In this document: one piece after another, positions 17,154-25,499 of the stretch
How the letters are laid out: every line of letters begins with the position of its first letter
Position numbering within the stretch: position 1 is the first letter of the stretch
Source: Mycobacterium colombiense
Lineage (GTDB): Bacteria > Actinomycetota > Actinomycetes > Mycobacteriales > Mycobacteriaceae
Reading direction: 5' to 3'
DNA: 37,383 nucleotides
Assembly (NCBI RefSeq): GCF_003284975.1
Contig: NZ_QMEU01000039.1
Coordinates: forward strand, 1 to 37,383
The notes under the pieces: generated by a model
The model's input: only the letters and a program-made list of their open reading frames with translations
Databases searched by the model: none
What the model was told of the DNA's origin: nothing
Translations under genes and position numbers: made by a program

Positions 17154-17470
17154 ATTGCACCGTTGGACTATTCGGAGCCCATTGACTCCGGTGCCTTCTA
17201 CAAAGACCTCCTCAGCCCCGCCTTGGAGGCTGCCGGCTTACCGGCAACCCGACCCCGATAGCTGCAGCGTGGCGAAGGTGTGCCGTAGGTCGAGTAACCG
17301 CACACCGCGCAACGTCCATGTACGACGGGCATTAAGTCAGCGGCCGGGGCACATCCTGAAACAAGATCGTGCATCTTGTCGGCCACGGCATCGAGATCGT
17401 CGGGCAACAGGTGGCAGTATTGATCGAGCGTCATCGTCGCGGTCTTGACCCAACGTGCGTGGATTCGAAG
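17154..17470. pseudogene. Scrambled tyrosine recombinase (integrase) fragments
   Basis: Three coding scraps of a phage-type integrase are present. On the plus strand, 17154-17255 reads APLDYSEPIDSGAFYKDLL, then ALEAAGLPATR. On the minus strand, 17324-17256 reads RGVRLLDLRHTFATLQLS, the box with the second catalytic Arg (the usual HxxR His is Leu). On the minus strand, 17470-17357 reads ARWVKTATMTLDQYCHLLPD, then DLDAVADKMHDL, carrying the catalytic Tyr. In an intact integrase these follow one another on one strand; here the order and orientation are broken. The last scrap directly abuts the stop of the GMC oxidoreductase gene. The N-terminal half is absent. Its position beside the tRNA is where an island integrase belongs. 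Confidence 0.75.
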
Positions 17471-19106
17471 TCAACAAGATGTCTTGATGTCCAGGCTGAT
17501 TGGCGCGGGTCTGGATTGTTCGGCGGGGATTTGGGCCATGGCGTGTTCGGCGAGGGCGGTGATTGTGAGGGCCGGGTTGACGCCGGGATTGGCCGGCATC
17601 GCTGAGCCGTCGCAGACCAACATGTTGTGGTAACCGAAGACGTGCAGGTTCTCGTCGATCACGCCGCGGGTCGGATCGGCGCCGATGACGGCGCCCCCGA
17701 GCAGATGCGCGGTCGACGGGATGTTGCCCAGTGCTTCGAGCACATTGCTCTGGGCGATGCCGCCGGTGCGTTCGGCCAGCCACCGCGCGGCCTGGTTGCC
17801 CATCTCTATGTAGGTGGGGCTGGGGGTGTCGCTGTTCTGCACGGTGGACAGCCGATAGCCGCCACCGAGACGGCGCTTGCGGGCGCGAAACGAAATCGCG
17901 TTGTTGCGGGATTGCATCACCAGCAGCATCACCATGCGCCGACTCCACCCCACCGGCCCACAGCGTCTGCAGCCAGCGCCGCGGGTGGCGTGCGATCGCC
18001 GCGAGCCACTTCAGCGGTCGGGTGATTCGTGTGCCGTCACCGACGAGCACGGTGTAGAGCAGGCTAAGCATGTCGGCGTGCGGTCCGTAGGTCAGAAACT
18101 CGATGTGGGTGTCGGTGTCGACGTGCACGCTGCTGCTGGCGGTGACGTCGCGCCAGCTGCCGCGGTCCTCGGGCAGCAGCACAGTTAGCACGGATTCGCT
18201 GTTGGTGCGCACCAGTTCGCCGAGCCGGTCGCTGATGCGGGGCAGGGAGCCGCCGTGCTTGCAGGTGGCGAGCAGTTCGTTGGTGCCCAGCGCGCCGCCG
18301 GCGAACACCACCCCGGCGGTGGTATAGGTGCGGCGGTCGCGGTGACGCCCGCCGCGGGGATGTTCGGTGGTGACGCGGTAGCCGTCGCTGCCGTCGGGGC
18401 TGCCCAGCGGAGCGACGTCGACGACCTGATGTTCGGGCAGGATCTGCACACCGTTGCGTTCGGCGAACCATAGATAGTTCTTGGTCAGCGAGTTGACCGC
18501 CCCCACGCGGCAGCCCACCATGCAGGCCCCGCAGCGGGTGCAGCCGGTGCGGTCGGGCCCGGCGCCGCCGAAGTAGGGGTCGGGCACGGTCTTGCCGGGT
18601 TCACCGAAGAACACCCCGGTGGGGGCGCGGGTGACGGTGTCCTCGGTGCCGAAGTGGCGGCCCATCTCCCGGATCCATTGCTGGTGCATCGAATCGAAGG
18701 GGACCGGTGCGGCGCCGAGCATCCGTTCGGCGGTGGTGTAGTGCGGGGCCAGCAGGTGCTCCCAGTCGCCGAGGTGACTCCACTGGTCGGCGTCGAAGAA
18801 CTCCTTCTTGGCGCGGTAGAGCACTCCGCCGTAGACCAGGCTGCCGCCGCCGACCCCGCTCTGGGACGGGAAGAAGACGTGGCGGAACATCGAGGTCCGC
18901 ATGATTCCCAGCTTGCCCAGCCGCGGCAGCCAGATGTACTTGTCGGTCTGCCACGCCGAGGCGGGTAGGTTGGCGGGCTCGTAGCGGCGACCCCGTTCGA
19001 GGACGCCGACGCGAAACCCCTTCTCCGACAGCCGCAGCGCGGAGACGCTGCCGCCGAACCCGGATCCGATGACCAGCCAGTCGAAGTCGAACGCCTCTGC
19101 GGTCAC
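17471..19106 (-). pseudogene. ChoD-like GMC oxidoreductase with a +1 frameshift
   Basis: This is an FAD-dependent oxidoreductase of the glucose-methanol-choline type, resembling mycobacterial cholesterol oxidase ChoD. The N-terminal FAD motif GSGFGG is at residues 14-19, a Cys-rich GCTRCGACMVGCR lies near residue 205, and the C-terminal substrate/FAD part reads ahead in the other frame (STAHLLGGAVIGADP, NPALTITALAEHAM). Near 17951-17957 the reading switches frame: removing one G restores LWAVGWSRR and a protein of 544 aa. The loss could be real or a sequencing error in a G-rich run. GTG 19106 overlaps the stop of the preceding gene. The last residues border integrase debris and may not be original. 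Confidence 0.82.
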
Positions 19107-20122
19107 GAGCGCGGTTCTTCGCTAGTGACGGACACGACGACCTTGCCCTTGGCGCGTCCGCTCTCGACGTAAGACAGTCCCTCCAACGTGTCGGCGAACG
19201 AGAACACCCTGTCGACAACGGGGCGGATCACCCCGGCATCGACGAGGGCACCCAGTTGGCGCAACTGTTCGCCGTTGGCGGTCATGAACAGGAACGAGTA
19301 AGTCACCGAACGTCGTTTGGCCTTGCGCCGGATGGAGAAACTCAGGGCGCGCATCGCCTGCACCAGAATCCAGTTGGCGCCGAATTCGCGGGCGAACACG
19401 GGGTCGGGTGGGCCGGCGACCGAGATGACCGTGCCGCCGGGTTTGAGCACCTGCAGCGACTTCTGCAGCGTCTGCCCGCCCTGAGTGTCCAGAACGACGT
19501 CGTAACCGGACAATTCGGCGGCGAAGTCCTGGGTCTTGTAGTCGATGACGACGTCGGCACCCAGGTCCTTGACCCAGCCGGCATTGGCGGCGCTGGTCGT
19601 GGTGGCGACGGTCGCACCGAGGTGTTTGGCCAACTGGATGGCGATGCTGCCCAGTCCGCCGGAACCCGCGTGGATCAGCACCTTCTGACCGGGTTGAACG
19701 TGGGCCTTCTCGACCAGCGCCTGCCAGGCGGTGAGCGCGACTAGTGGCAGGGAGGCGGCTTCGGCCATGTCGAGTCGCTCGGGCTTGGGGGCGACGTCGC
19801 TCTCGTCGATGGCGAGGTATTCGGCGAAGGCGCCGATGCGGTCCTGCCGGGGTTTGGAGTACACCTCGTCGCCGGGCGCGAATCCGCGCACCCTCGGACC
19901 GGTCTCAACCACGACGCCGGCTAGGTCGTTGCCCAGCACGATCGGAAGCTTGTAGCGCAGTAGCGGTTTGAGTTCGCCGTTGCGGATCTTCAGATCCAGT
20001 GGGTTGATGCTGGCGGCGTGGATCTGCACCAAGACGTCGTCGTGTCCCACGGCGGGCTGGGTTCGTTCAACGGCGGCGACGTTGTCGGTCTTGCCGTAAC
20101 GGGTCAGCGTGAACGCCTTCAT
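19103..20122 (-). CDS. Quinone-oxidoreductase-like MDR-family dehydrogenase
   Basis: The 339-aa protein of the medium-chain dehydrogenase/reductase superfamily has a GroES-like N-terminal domain (SINPLDLKIRNGELKPLLRY, LGNDLAGVVVETG) and a Rossmann domain with AGSGGLGSIAIQLAKHLG around residue 150. It lacks the zinc-site residues of alcohol dehydrogenases, which places it with NADPH-dependent quinone oxidoreductases and enone reductases. ATG 20122 has GGAGG 7 nt upstream and overlaps the ligase stop; its own stop overlaps the GMC gene. It probably reduces an alpha,beta-unsaturated carbonyl intermediate of the island pathway. Confidence 0.88.
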   Translation of the reverse strand: MKAFTLTRYGKTDNVAAVERTQPAVGHDDVLVQIHAASINPLDLKIRNGELKPLLRYKLPIVLGNDLAGVVVETGPRVRGFAPGDEVYSKPRQDRIGAFAEYLAIDESDVAPKPERLDMAEAASLPLVALTAWQALVEKAHVQPGQKVLIHAGSGGLGSIAIQLAKHLGATVATTTSAANAGWVKDLGADVVIDYKTQDFAAELSGYDVVLDTQGGQTLQKSLQVLKPGGTVISVAGPPDPVFAREFGANWILVQAMRALSFSIRRKAKRRSVTYSFLFMTANGEQLRQLGALVDAGVIRPVVDRVFSFADTLEGLSYVESGRAKGKVVVSVTSEEPRS

Positions 20123-21606
20123 CGTGTCGCCTCCTGATCGGGTGTGGGTGCCGGCGGTGCGGCAAGGGCTGCGCGCAGCGGAGCCTTGTCGGTCTTGCCA
20201 ATGGGATTCTTGGGTATGTCGTCGAGGACGACGATCGAGGTGGGGCGTTTGTAGCCGGCCAGACTGCGCGCACACAGTGCGTGGAGGGCGTCGGAGTCGA
20301 TGGTGGCGCCGGCGCGTGGTGCGACATAGGCGATGACGACTTCGCCCCACTTCTCGTCGGGGCAGCCTATGACGGCGGCTTCCTGCACGGTGGGGTCGCT
20401 GGACAGGACGTCCTCGATCTCGCGGGGGTAGATGTTCTCCCCGCCGCGAATGATCATGTCCTTGGAGCGGCCGGCCAGGGTCAGGTAGCCGTCGGCGTCG
20501 AGGTGTCCGATGTCGCCGGTGTGCAGCCAGCCGTCGACGACGGTGCGTGCGGTGTCCGCCGGCCGGCCGAGGTAGCCGCGCATGACGTTGGGTCCGGCGA
20601 TGAGCACCTCGCCGTCGGAGCCGAGCGCGACGTCGTTACCGGCGGCGTCGACGATGCGGATCCGCTGACCGGGAAACGGTATGCCGACCGTGCCGGCGCG
20701 GGGGTCGTCGGGCGGGTTGATGGTGGAGGCGCAGGTTCCCTCCGACAGGCCGTAGCCCTCGATGAGCGGGAACCCGTAACGCTGTTCGAAGCGCGCCAGC
20801 AACTCCGCTGAGGCCGGGGCCGCGCCGCAGATCGCGAACCGCACCGAGGAGGTGTCGGGGGTCACGTCGGCCGGCAGCGCGGCCAGCATGATGTAGATGG
20901 TGGGTACCGCGCTGAAGTAAGTCGGCTGCTCGCGTTCGATGACCTCGAAGAACGTGGACGGGTCGAACCGGTCGGCAATGACGACGCTGGCGCCGGCCAG
21001 CAGGGGTGTCACCACGCTGACGACGATGCCGTTGACGTGAAACAGCGGCAGGATGAGCAGACAACGGTCGTCGGCGCCGATGTGGAGCGCTTGACGGCCC
21101 ATCTCGGCCATGGCGTCGAGGTTGGCGTGGTCGAGCATCACGCCCTTAGGAGTGCCGGTGGTGCCGCTGGTGTAGATGAGCAGGGCCAGCGCTGAGGGGT
21201 CCTCGTGCGGCGGCGGGGCCTGTCCTTCCGGGGTCGTGGCCAGGTCGGCGACCGCCAGGGTCGGTACTTCGGCGGCGGCTGCGGCATCCTCGTCGAGGAC
21301 GAGCAGCCGGGCCGCGGAGTCGGCGAGTTGGCGGGTGACCTCGCCGTCGGTGAGGCTCGGGTTGATTGGGGTGACCACCGCGCCCGCCCGCCAGGCCGCG
21401 AACAGGACGATCACGAATTCGATGCGGTTGCGCATTTTGACCGCCACGACGTCACCGGGGCCGATTCCCCTGTCGCACAACTGATGCGCGACGGCGTGCA
21501 CCTGGTCGCGCAGCGCCGCGTTGGTTAACCGCTGGCGGGTGTCGGCGACGGCGGGCCCGTGCGGGTCATCGGCGGCGCGGCGGTCGGGGAGGGTCGAGAG
21601 CTTCAC
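20119..21606 (-). CDS. AMP-dependent acyl-CoA synthetase/ligase (FadD-like)
   Basis: The 495-aa adenylate-forming enzyme activates a carboxylic acid with ATP and joins it to CoA. Motifs: P-loop YTSGTTGTPKGVM from Tyr145, GYGLSEGT, the hinge region WLHTGDIGHLDADGYL, and the C-terminal catalytic Lys in PKNPIGKTDK. GTG 21606 overlaps the stop of the 57-aa gene, and the ATGA at the end couples it to the oxidoreductase. The chain specificity cannot be told. As the only ligase of the operon it should commit the island substrate to CoA-bound breakdown. Confidence 0.92.
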   Translation of the reverse strand: MKLSTLPDRRAADDPHGPAVADTRQRLTNAALRDQVHAVAHQLCDRGIGPGDVVAVKMRNRIEFVIVLFAAWRAGAVVTPINPSLTDGEVTRQLADSAARLLVLDEDAAAAAEVPTLAVADLATTPEGQAPPPHEDPSALALLIYTSGTTGTPKGVMLDHANLDAMAEMGRQALHIGADDRCLLILPLFHVNGIVVSVVTPLLAGASVVIADRFDPSTFFEVIEREQPTYFSAVPTIYIMLAALPADVTPDTSSVRFAICGAAPASAELLARFEQRYGFPLIEGYGLSEGTCASTINPPDDPRAGTVGIPFPGQRIRIVDAAGNDVALGSDGEVLIAGPNVMRGYLGRPADTARTVVDGWLHTGDIGHLDADGYLTLAGRSKDMIIRGGENIYPREIEDVLSSDPTVQEAAVIGCPDEKWGEVVIAYVAPRAGATIDSDALHALCARSLAGYKRPTSIVVLDDIPKNPIGKTDKAPLRAALAAPPAPTPDQEATR

Positions 21607-21776
21607 GAATGTCCCGCCTGTCCGGAAGCGGGAATGGAGAACAGTCGGACGGCCTGCTCGGACAGCCCGGCGGTGTGGGCCAGCGCCACTTGGGCGTAAA
21701 CCTCGTAGTTGGTCAGGGTGGCCGGATCGGCCGGCGGGAGCCGCCAGCCGAGTGCGTCGGCGGGATCGGCGCTCAC
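21603..21776 (-). CDS. 57-aa protein, coupled between hydrolase and ligase
   Basis: A 58-codon frame (GTG 21776 to TGA 21603) exactly fills the gap between two operon genes, overlapping the hydrolase stop by GTGA and the ligase start by GTGA. Codon third positions are rich in G/C as in its neighbours. The product begins MSADPADALGWRLPPADPAT and continues TNYEVYAQVALAHTAG; it is probably soluble and helical, with no Cys. I do not recognise a family. The double overlap argues strongly that it is translated; it may be a small partner of the ligase. Confidence 0.7.
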   Translation of the reverse strand: MSADPADALGWRLPPADPATLTNYEVYAQVALAHTAGLSEQAVRLFSIPASGQAGHS

Positions 21777-22690
21777 GACGGTGCCCCGGCTGGCCGCAGG
21801 TGGCGGTTGAGGAACTCGATCTGATCGCCGACCAGTTGCTCGAAGGGTTCGCCGAGGTAGAACTCGAAGTGCCCGGCGTCGTAGTGCTTGATCTCCCCGC
21901 GCGGCGCGGTCCGGGCATAGCGCTCGGTCTGCTCGGGCGGGGTGACAGTGTCGGTGTCGCTGATGCAGAACAGGATCGGGTAGGCGATCTCCTTGGCCGA
22001 CCGTCCGGGCCGATAGGTCGTGATCGTCGGGGCGACGCGGGCGGCCACCTCGTTGCGGAACGTCGTGTCCGCCGGCAGAAGGGCCAGATAGCCGGGCAGT
22101 GCGTCTGGGGCGTTCATCAGGGCCAGCGAGCCGGGGGGGCCGGCCAGCGGGATCATTGCCGGGGCCTTACCGCGCAGGATGGAGACGTAGTCCCTGGCCA
22201 CTGAGGGCAGCACCTTCAGGGATGCCAGCGGCCCTAGTGCCAGCGCGGAGGTCAACCCATCGGTGAACGGGCATTGCGCCACCGCCGCGGTGAGTTCGGG
22301 ATGCCGTGACGCGACGGTGATGGCGTGCCCACCGGCGAACGAGCTGCCCCACACCGCGATTCGGGTGCGGTCGACGTCGTGGCGGCCTTTGACAAAGGCG
22401 ATGGCGGCATCCCAGTCCGCCAGTTGGCGTTTGATCGACAACAACTGGCGGGGGTGGCCGGTGCTGTCACCGAAGTGCCGGTAGGTGAACGCCAGCGCCG
22501 CGATCCCGGCCTGGGCGAAGCGTTCGGCGAAGGCGTCCAGGCGCATCTCGCGGGTGCCGCCCAGGCCGTGGCCCAGGATCACCACCGGCGGGGCGGTCAC
22601 CTCGGTTGGCAGGTAGAGCCAGGCGGCGCAGGTGTCGTCACCAGAGGTGAAGGACACGTCGTGGCGGGTGAACGACTGCGTGGCACTCAC
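21773..22690 (-). CDS. Alpha/beta hydrolase (DLH/X-Pro-like)
   Basis: The 305-aa hydrolase has LGHGLGG near residue 40 (oxyanion region), nucleophile Ser117 in WGSSFAGG, a likely acid in CISDTDTVTP and a likely His in DAGHFEFY. The nucleophile motif ends in Ala-Gly-Gly rather than the plain GxSxG. Related proteins hydrolyse esters, lactones or amides. Both ends are coupled by GTGA overlaps (crotonase stop before, 57-aa gene after). It is not close to the two paralogous hydrolases further up the operon. The substrate is unknown. Confidence 0.87.
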   Translation of the reverse strand: MSATQSFTRHDVSFTSGDDTCAAWLYLPTEVTAPPVVILGHGLGGTREMRLDAFAERFAQAGIAALAFTYRHFGDSTGHPRQLLSIKRQLADWDAAIAFVKGRHDVDRTRIAVWGSSFAGGHAITVASRHPELTAAVAQCPFTDGLTSALALGPLASLKVLPSVARDYVSILRGKAPAMIPLAGPPGSLALMNAPDALPGYLALLPADTTFRNEVAARVAPTITTYRPGRSAKEIAYPILFCISDTDTVTPPEQTERYARTAPRGEIKHYDAGHFEFYLGEPFEQLVGDQIEFLNRHLRPAGAPS

Positions 22691-23661
22691 TTGACCATCG
22701 CCTCCGCGCCGAGAGCGGGCACTGTGCCGGCTTCCAGGGCGCGGTCGTAGGTGTCGCCGTGGTAAAGCGGCAACTCGCCGACTGAGTCGATGTCGTCGAG
22801 GTACTGCAGCATCAGCTGCTGGCCCCGCGGGGACTGGTCGGTGCCCAGGAACTCGGTGCGTTCCACGTGCAGGCCCTCGGTCAGCGACATCGATCCGCCG
22901 AAGTAGACCGAGCGTTTGATCGCCTCGACCGACCCCTTGGTTCGCTTGCCGAAGTACTCGGCCACCTCGACCGCCCGCTCTACGACCTGGTCGGTGGGCA
23001 CCACGTCGTCGACCGCGCCGTTGGCCAGTGCCTGGGCGGGGGTGAACGGCTTGCCCTCCAGAATCGCGACCAGCGACTTGTGGGTGCCGATCAGCCGGGT
23101 CAGGCGCTGGCTGCCGCCGCCGCCGGGCATGATGCCCAACAGCACTTCGGGCTGACCGATGAAGAAGTTCGCGTCGTCGGCCATGATCCGCAGATCACAC
23201 GCCCAGGCGAACTCCGCACCCAGTCCCAGCGCTGATCCGTTGAGGGCGGCGACGAAGATGACGCCGCTGGCGTTCATCCGCAGGAATGTGTTGTGCAGGC
23301 GGTCCAGTTGGGCGACGCCGCGTAGCGGGGTCTTCTGTACAACCGGGTCCAGCGCCCGGGCCCGATCGATGCCGCGGGCCAGCCGCAGCGCGGCCGAGGC
23401 GGCACGTCGGTTCAACTCCGGCACCGCTGCGCCTTCGGCCTGCAGCCATCGCACGTCGGCGTGGCTGACGAACCGCCCCTCGCGGGCGCCGGTGAAGACC
23501 ACCGCGTGAACGTTGGGGTCGCGGTCGACGCGGCTCACCAGCGCGTCGAGCTCGTTGGCGATGTCCAGGCCGAACAGGCTGTGCGGGCCGCCATCCACTC
23601 GCACGATCAGAATGGCTCCGCGGTCCTCGATCTCGAGGTAGCTCTTGTGTTGGTGGGTCAT
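22687..23661 (-). CDS. Enoyl-CoA hydratase/isomerase-family protein
   Basis: The 324-aa crotonase-fold protein has a CoA-binding and oxyanion segment reading AALNGSALGLGAEFAWACDL, followed by GQPEVLLGIMPGGGGSQRLT. Crotonases hydrate, isomerise or cleave C-C bonds of CoA thioesters, including ring cleavage in steroid and alicyclic pathways. ATG 23661 follows GGAAG; the frame is open further upstream to 23724, but that part lacks family likeness. Its stop overlaps the next gene. It presumably acts after the acyl-CoA ligase of the same operon. Confidence 0.9.
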   Translation of the reverse strand: MTHQHKSYLEIEDRGAILIVRVDGGPHSLFGLDIANELDALVSRVDRDPNVHAVVFTGAREGRFVSHADVRWLQAEGAAVPELNRRAASAALRLARGIDRARALDPVVQKTPLRGVAQLDRLHNTFLRMNASGVIFVAALNGSALGLGAEFAWACDLRIMADDANFFIGQPEVLLGIMPGGGGSQRLTRLIGTHKSLVAILEGKPFTPAQALANGAVDDVVPTDQVVERAVEVAEYFGKRTKGSVEAIKRSVYFGGSMSLTEGLHVERTEFLGTDQSPRGQQLMLQYLDDIDSVGELPLYHGDTYDRALEAGTVPALGAEAMVK

Positions 23662-23713
23662 GTTTTTCTTCCGTTGTGATTTCGCCGGGTGGTGGTATTG
23701 CCGTTGATGCTGA

Positions 23714-24580
23714 TCACGCATCAATGAATTGAATTGCAGTAGATGCGAACTCGTGGTGGTACTGGAAGATCGCGCCGTGCCCAGAGTTGGGATAGATGAC
23801 GAGTTTCGAGTCAGCGATCCGACGATGCATGTCTTCGGAGAGAGCCGTGGGGACCATGCGATCGTTGTCGCCGTTCGCGATCAACGTCGGATGGGTGATC
23901 ACAGACAGGTCTGCGGGTGTCGAGCGCCCCCACCGCTTGATCGCTTTGAGTTGGGTTCGGAAAGCCTTCACCGTGATCGGCGCGTCTCGATCCTCGGTGC
24001 GTTCTTGGAGGCGCTTGACGAATGCGCGCGCGGCGCGTCTGCCGATGTCGTCGCGGTTGAAGAACAGAAACTCCTTGGGGTCCTTTCGGGCAAGGGCGGC
24101 ACGCAGCGTGTCGTAGTAGGTGGTACCGGCAACCTTGTCAATGCCCTTTCCGCCTGCGGGTCCGGTTCCGGTGAGGATCAGCTTGCGGACGAGTTCGGGA
24201 TGTTTGAGCACCAGCGCCTGGGCGACCATTCCGCCGAGGGAGAAGGAGAGGATGTCGACGGTGTTGAAACCGAGCGCGGTGATGAAGGTATAGGCGTCGT
24301 CAGCCATCGACTCGACGGTGTCGGGGACGGTGCCGGTGGAGGCTCCTACGCCCCGGTTGTCGAAAGCGATGACGTGGTGGTGCTGAGCGATCGGATCGAT
24401 GATCCGGGGATCCCAGTTGTCCAGCGTGGCGGCGAGATGGACAAAGAAGATGACCGGAACCCCGCCCGTCGGCCCAAGTGCGCGGTAGGCGTAGGTGACA
24501 CCCGCTGCGGTGACTGTGCGCGATGGCGCATGCGTGTACGACGTGATCGTGTCGCTGCGCTGATTTTGATTCGCGTTCAT
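23714..24580 (-). CDS. Alpha/beta hydrolase, paralogue B
   Basis: The 288-aa hydrolase is of the 3-oxoadipate-enol-lactonase/haloperoxidase type. Nucleophile Ser114 lies in LSFSLGGM (the first Gly of GxSxG is Ser112), acid in ANGDNDRMVP, His in NSGHGAIF. The usual HG oxyanion motif reads VHLAATLDNWDP. It is a tandem paralogue of the 288-aa hydrolase at 24577-25443 (shared DNWDPRIID/DDWDPRIID, HHHVIAFDNRGVGA, GTGP, YPNSGHG). ATG 24580 overlaps the stop of that gene and has AGGAG 5 nt upstream. It may cleave a lactone, ester or C-C bond in the island pathway. Confidence 0.89.
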   Translation of the reverse strand: MNANQNQRSDTITSYTHAPSRTVTAAGVTYAYRALGPTGGVPVIFFVHLAATLDNWDPRIIDPIAQHHHVIAFDNRGVGASTGTVPDTVESMADDAYTFITALGFNTVDILSFSLGGMVAQALVLKHPELVRKLILTGTGPAGGKGIDKVAGTTYYDTLRAALARKDPKEFLFFNRDDIGRRAARAFVKRLQERTEDRDAPITVKAFRTQLKAIKRWGRSTPADLSVITHPTLIANGDNDRMVPTALSEDMHRRIADSKLVIYPNSGHGAIFQYHHEFASTAIQFIDA

Positions 24581-25443
24581 GATGTTCTCCTGTTGGTCTC
24601 GGAAGCGCTTTCCTCGGCGAGGAAGCGCAGGGCGTCGGGTACGAAGGTCCGGTGGTGCTGGAACACTCCGCCGTGTCCCGAGTTGGGGTAGATCTTCAGT
24701 TGGGCGTTCGGCAGTCGGCGTGCCATGTCGGCTGAGTGGCTGCTGTCGACCATGAGGTCGTGGTCGCCGTTGGCCACTAAGACGGGCTGGGTGATGAGCG
24801 ACAGGTCGTCGGGTTGGCTTTGTCCGGCGTGTCGGATGGCTTTGAGCTGAGCGATGCGGGCCTGCATCGAGATTCGTTTGTCACGGTTTTGGGTGCGTTC
24901 CTTGAGGCGGGTGAGATAGTCCGACGCGGCCCGTTTGCCCTCGGCGGTGCGGGGAAAGAACAGGAAATTTCTAGGATCGCTGAACGTGAGTGCCGCTTTG
25001 AGGTAGGCGATCCCGACGATGGTTGCCATTTTGTCGATGCCGCCGCCGCCGCGTGGGCCGGTGCCGGCGAGGATCATTCGCCGCACAAGGTCTGGTGCCT
25101 GGAGGGCGATCATCTGAGCGACGCCGCCGCCGAGCGAAAAGCCAAATAGATCAACGTGTTTGAGGCCCAAGGCGCGAATGAAGGCGATGGCGTCGGCGCC
25201 CATCTGCTCGACCGTGGGTGGCACCGAGGAGCCCGTCGCGCCGACACCTCGATTGTCGAAGGCGATCACGTGATGGTGCGCGGCGATACCGTCGATGATT
25301 CGCGGGTCCCAGTCATCGAGAACCGCGGTGAGGTGGTGGAGAAACACCACGGGAACGTCTGACCCGGTGCCGAGTTCGCGATATGCGAACTCGACGCCGC
25401 CGACGTCGATCTTGCGAGTCGGTGTGTCTATCCACGAAGCCAT
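24577..25443 (-). CDS. Alpha/beta hydrolase, paralogue A
   Basis: The 288-aa hydrolase is of the same type as the following gene. Nucleophile Ser103 lies in GFSLGGG, acid in ANGDHDLMV, His in NSGHGGVF. Its oxyanion region reads FLHHLTAVLDDWDP, with His-His where most relatives have His-Gly. ATG 25443 is chosen for AAGGG 7 nt upstream; GTG 25503 is an alternative that would overlap the SDR stop by GTGA like most junctions of this operon. Tandem duplication followed by divergence suggests two related ester or lactone substrates, or a heteromeric enzyme. Confidence 0.88.
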   Translation of the reverse strand: MASWIDTPTRKIDVGGVEFAYRELGTGSDVPVVFLHHLTAVLDDWDPRIIDGIAAHHHVIAFDNRGVGATGSSVPPTVEQMGADAIAFIRALGLKHVDLFGFSLGGGVAQMIALQAPDLVRRMILAGTGPRGGGGIDKMATIVGIAYLKAALTFSDPRNFLFFPRTAEGKRAASDYLTRLKERTQNRDKRISMQARIAQLKAIRHAGQSQPDDLSLITQPVLVANGDHDLMVDSSHSADMARRLPNAQLKIYPNSGHGGVFQHHRTFVPDALRFLAEESASETNRRTS

Positions 25444-25499
25444 TTCGTGCCCTTCGATGTGATCGTGTGTCCACGCGGGGACATTGGGATGGTTGGTTC

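Noticed and set aside
17128..17448. Plus-strand 106-codon frame beside the tRNA
   Set aside because: The integrase similarity is in other frames on both strands; this frame has no family features.
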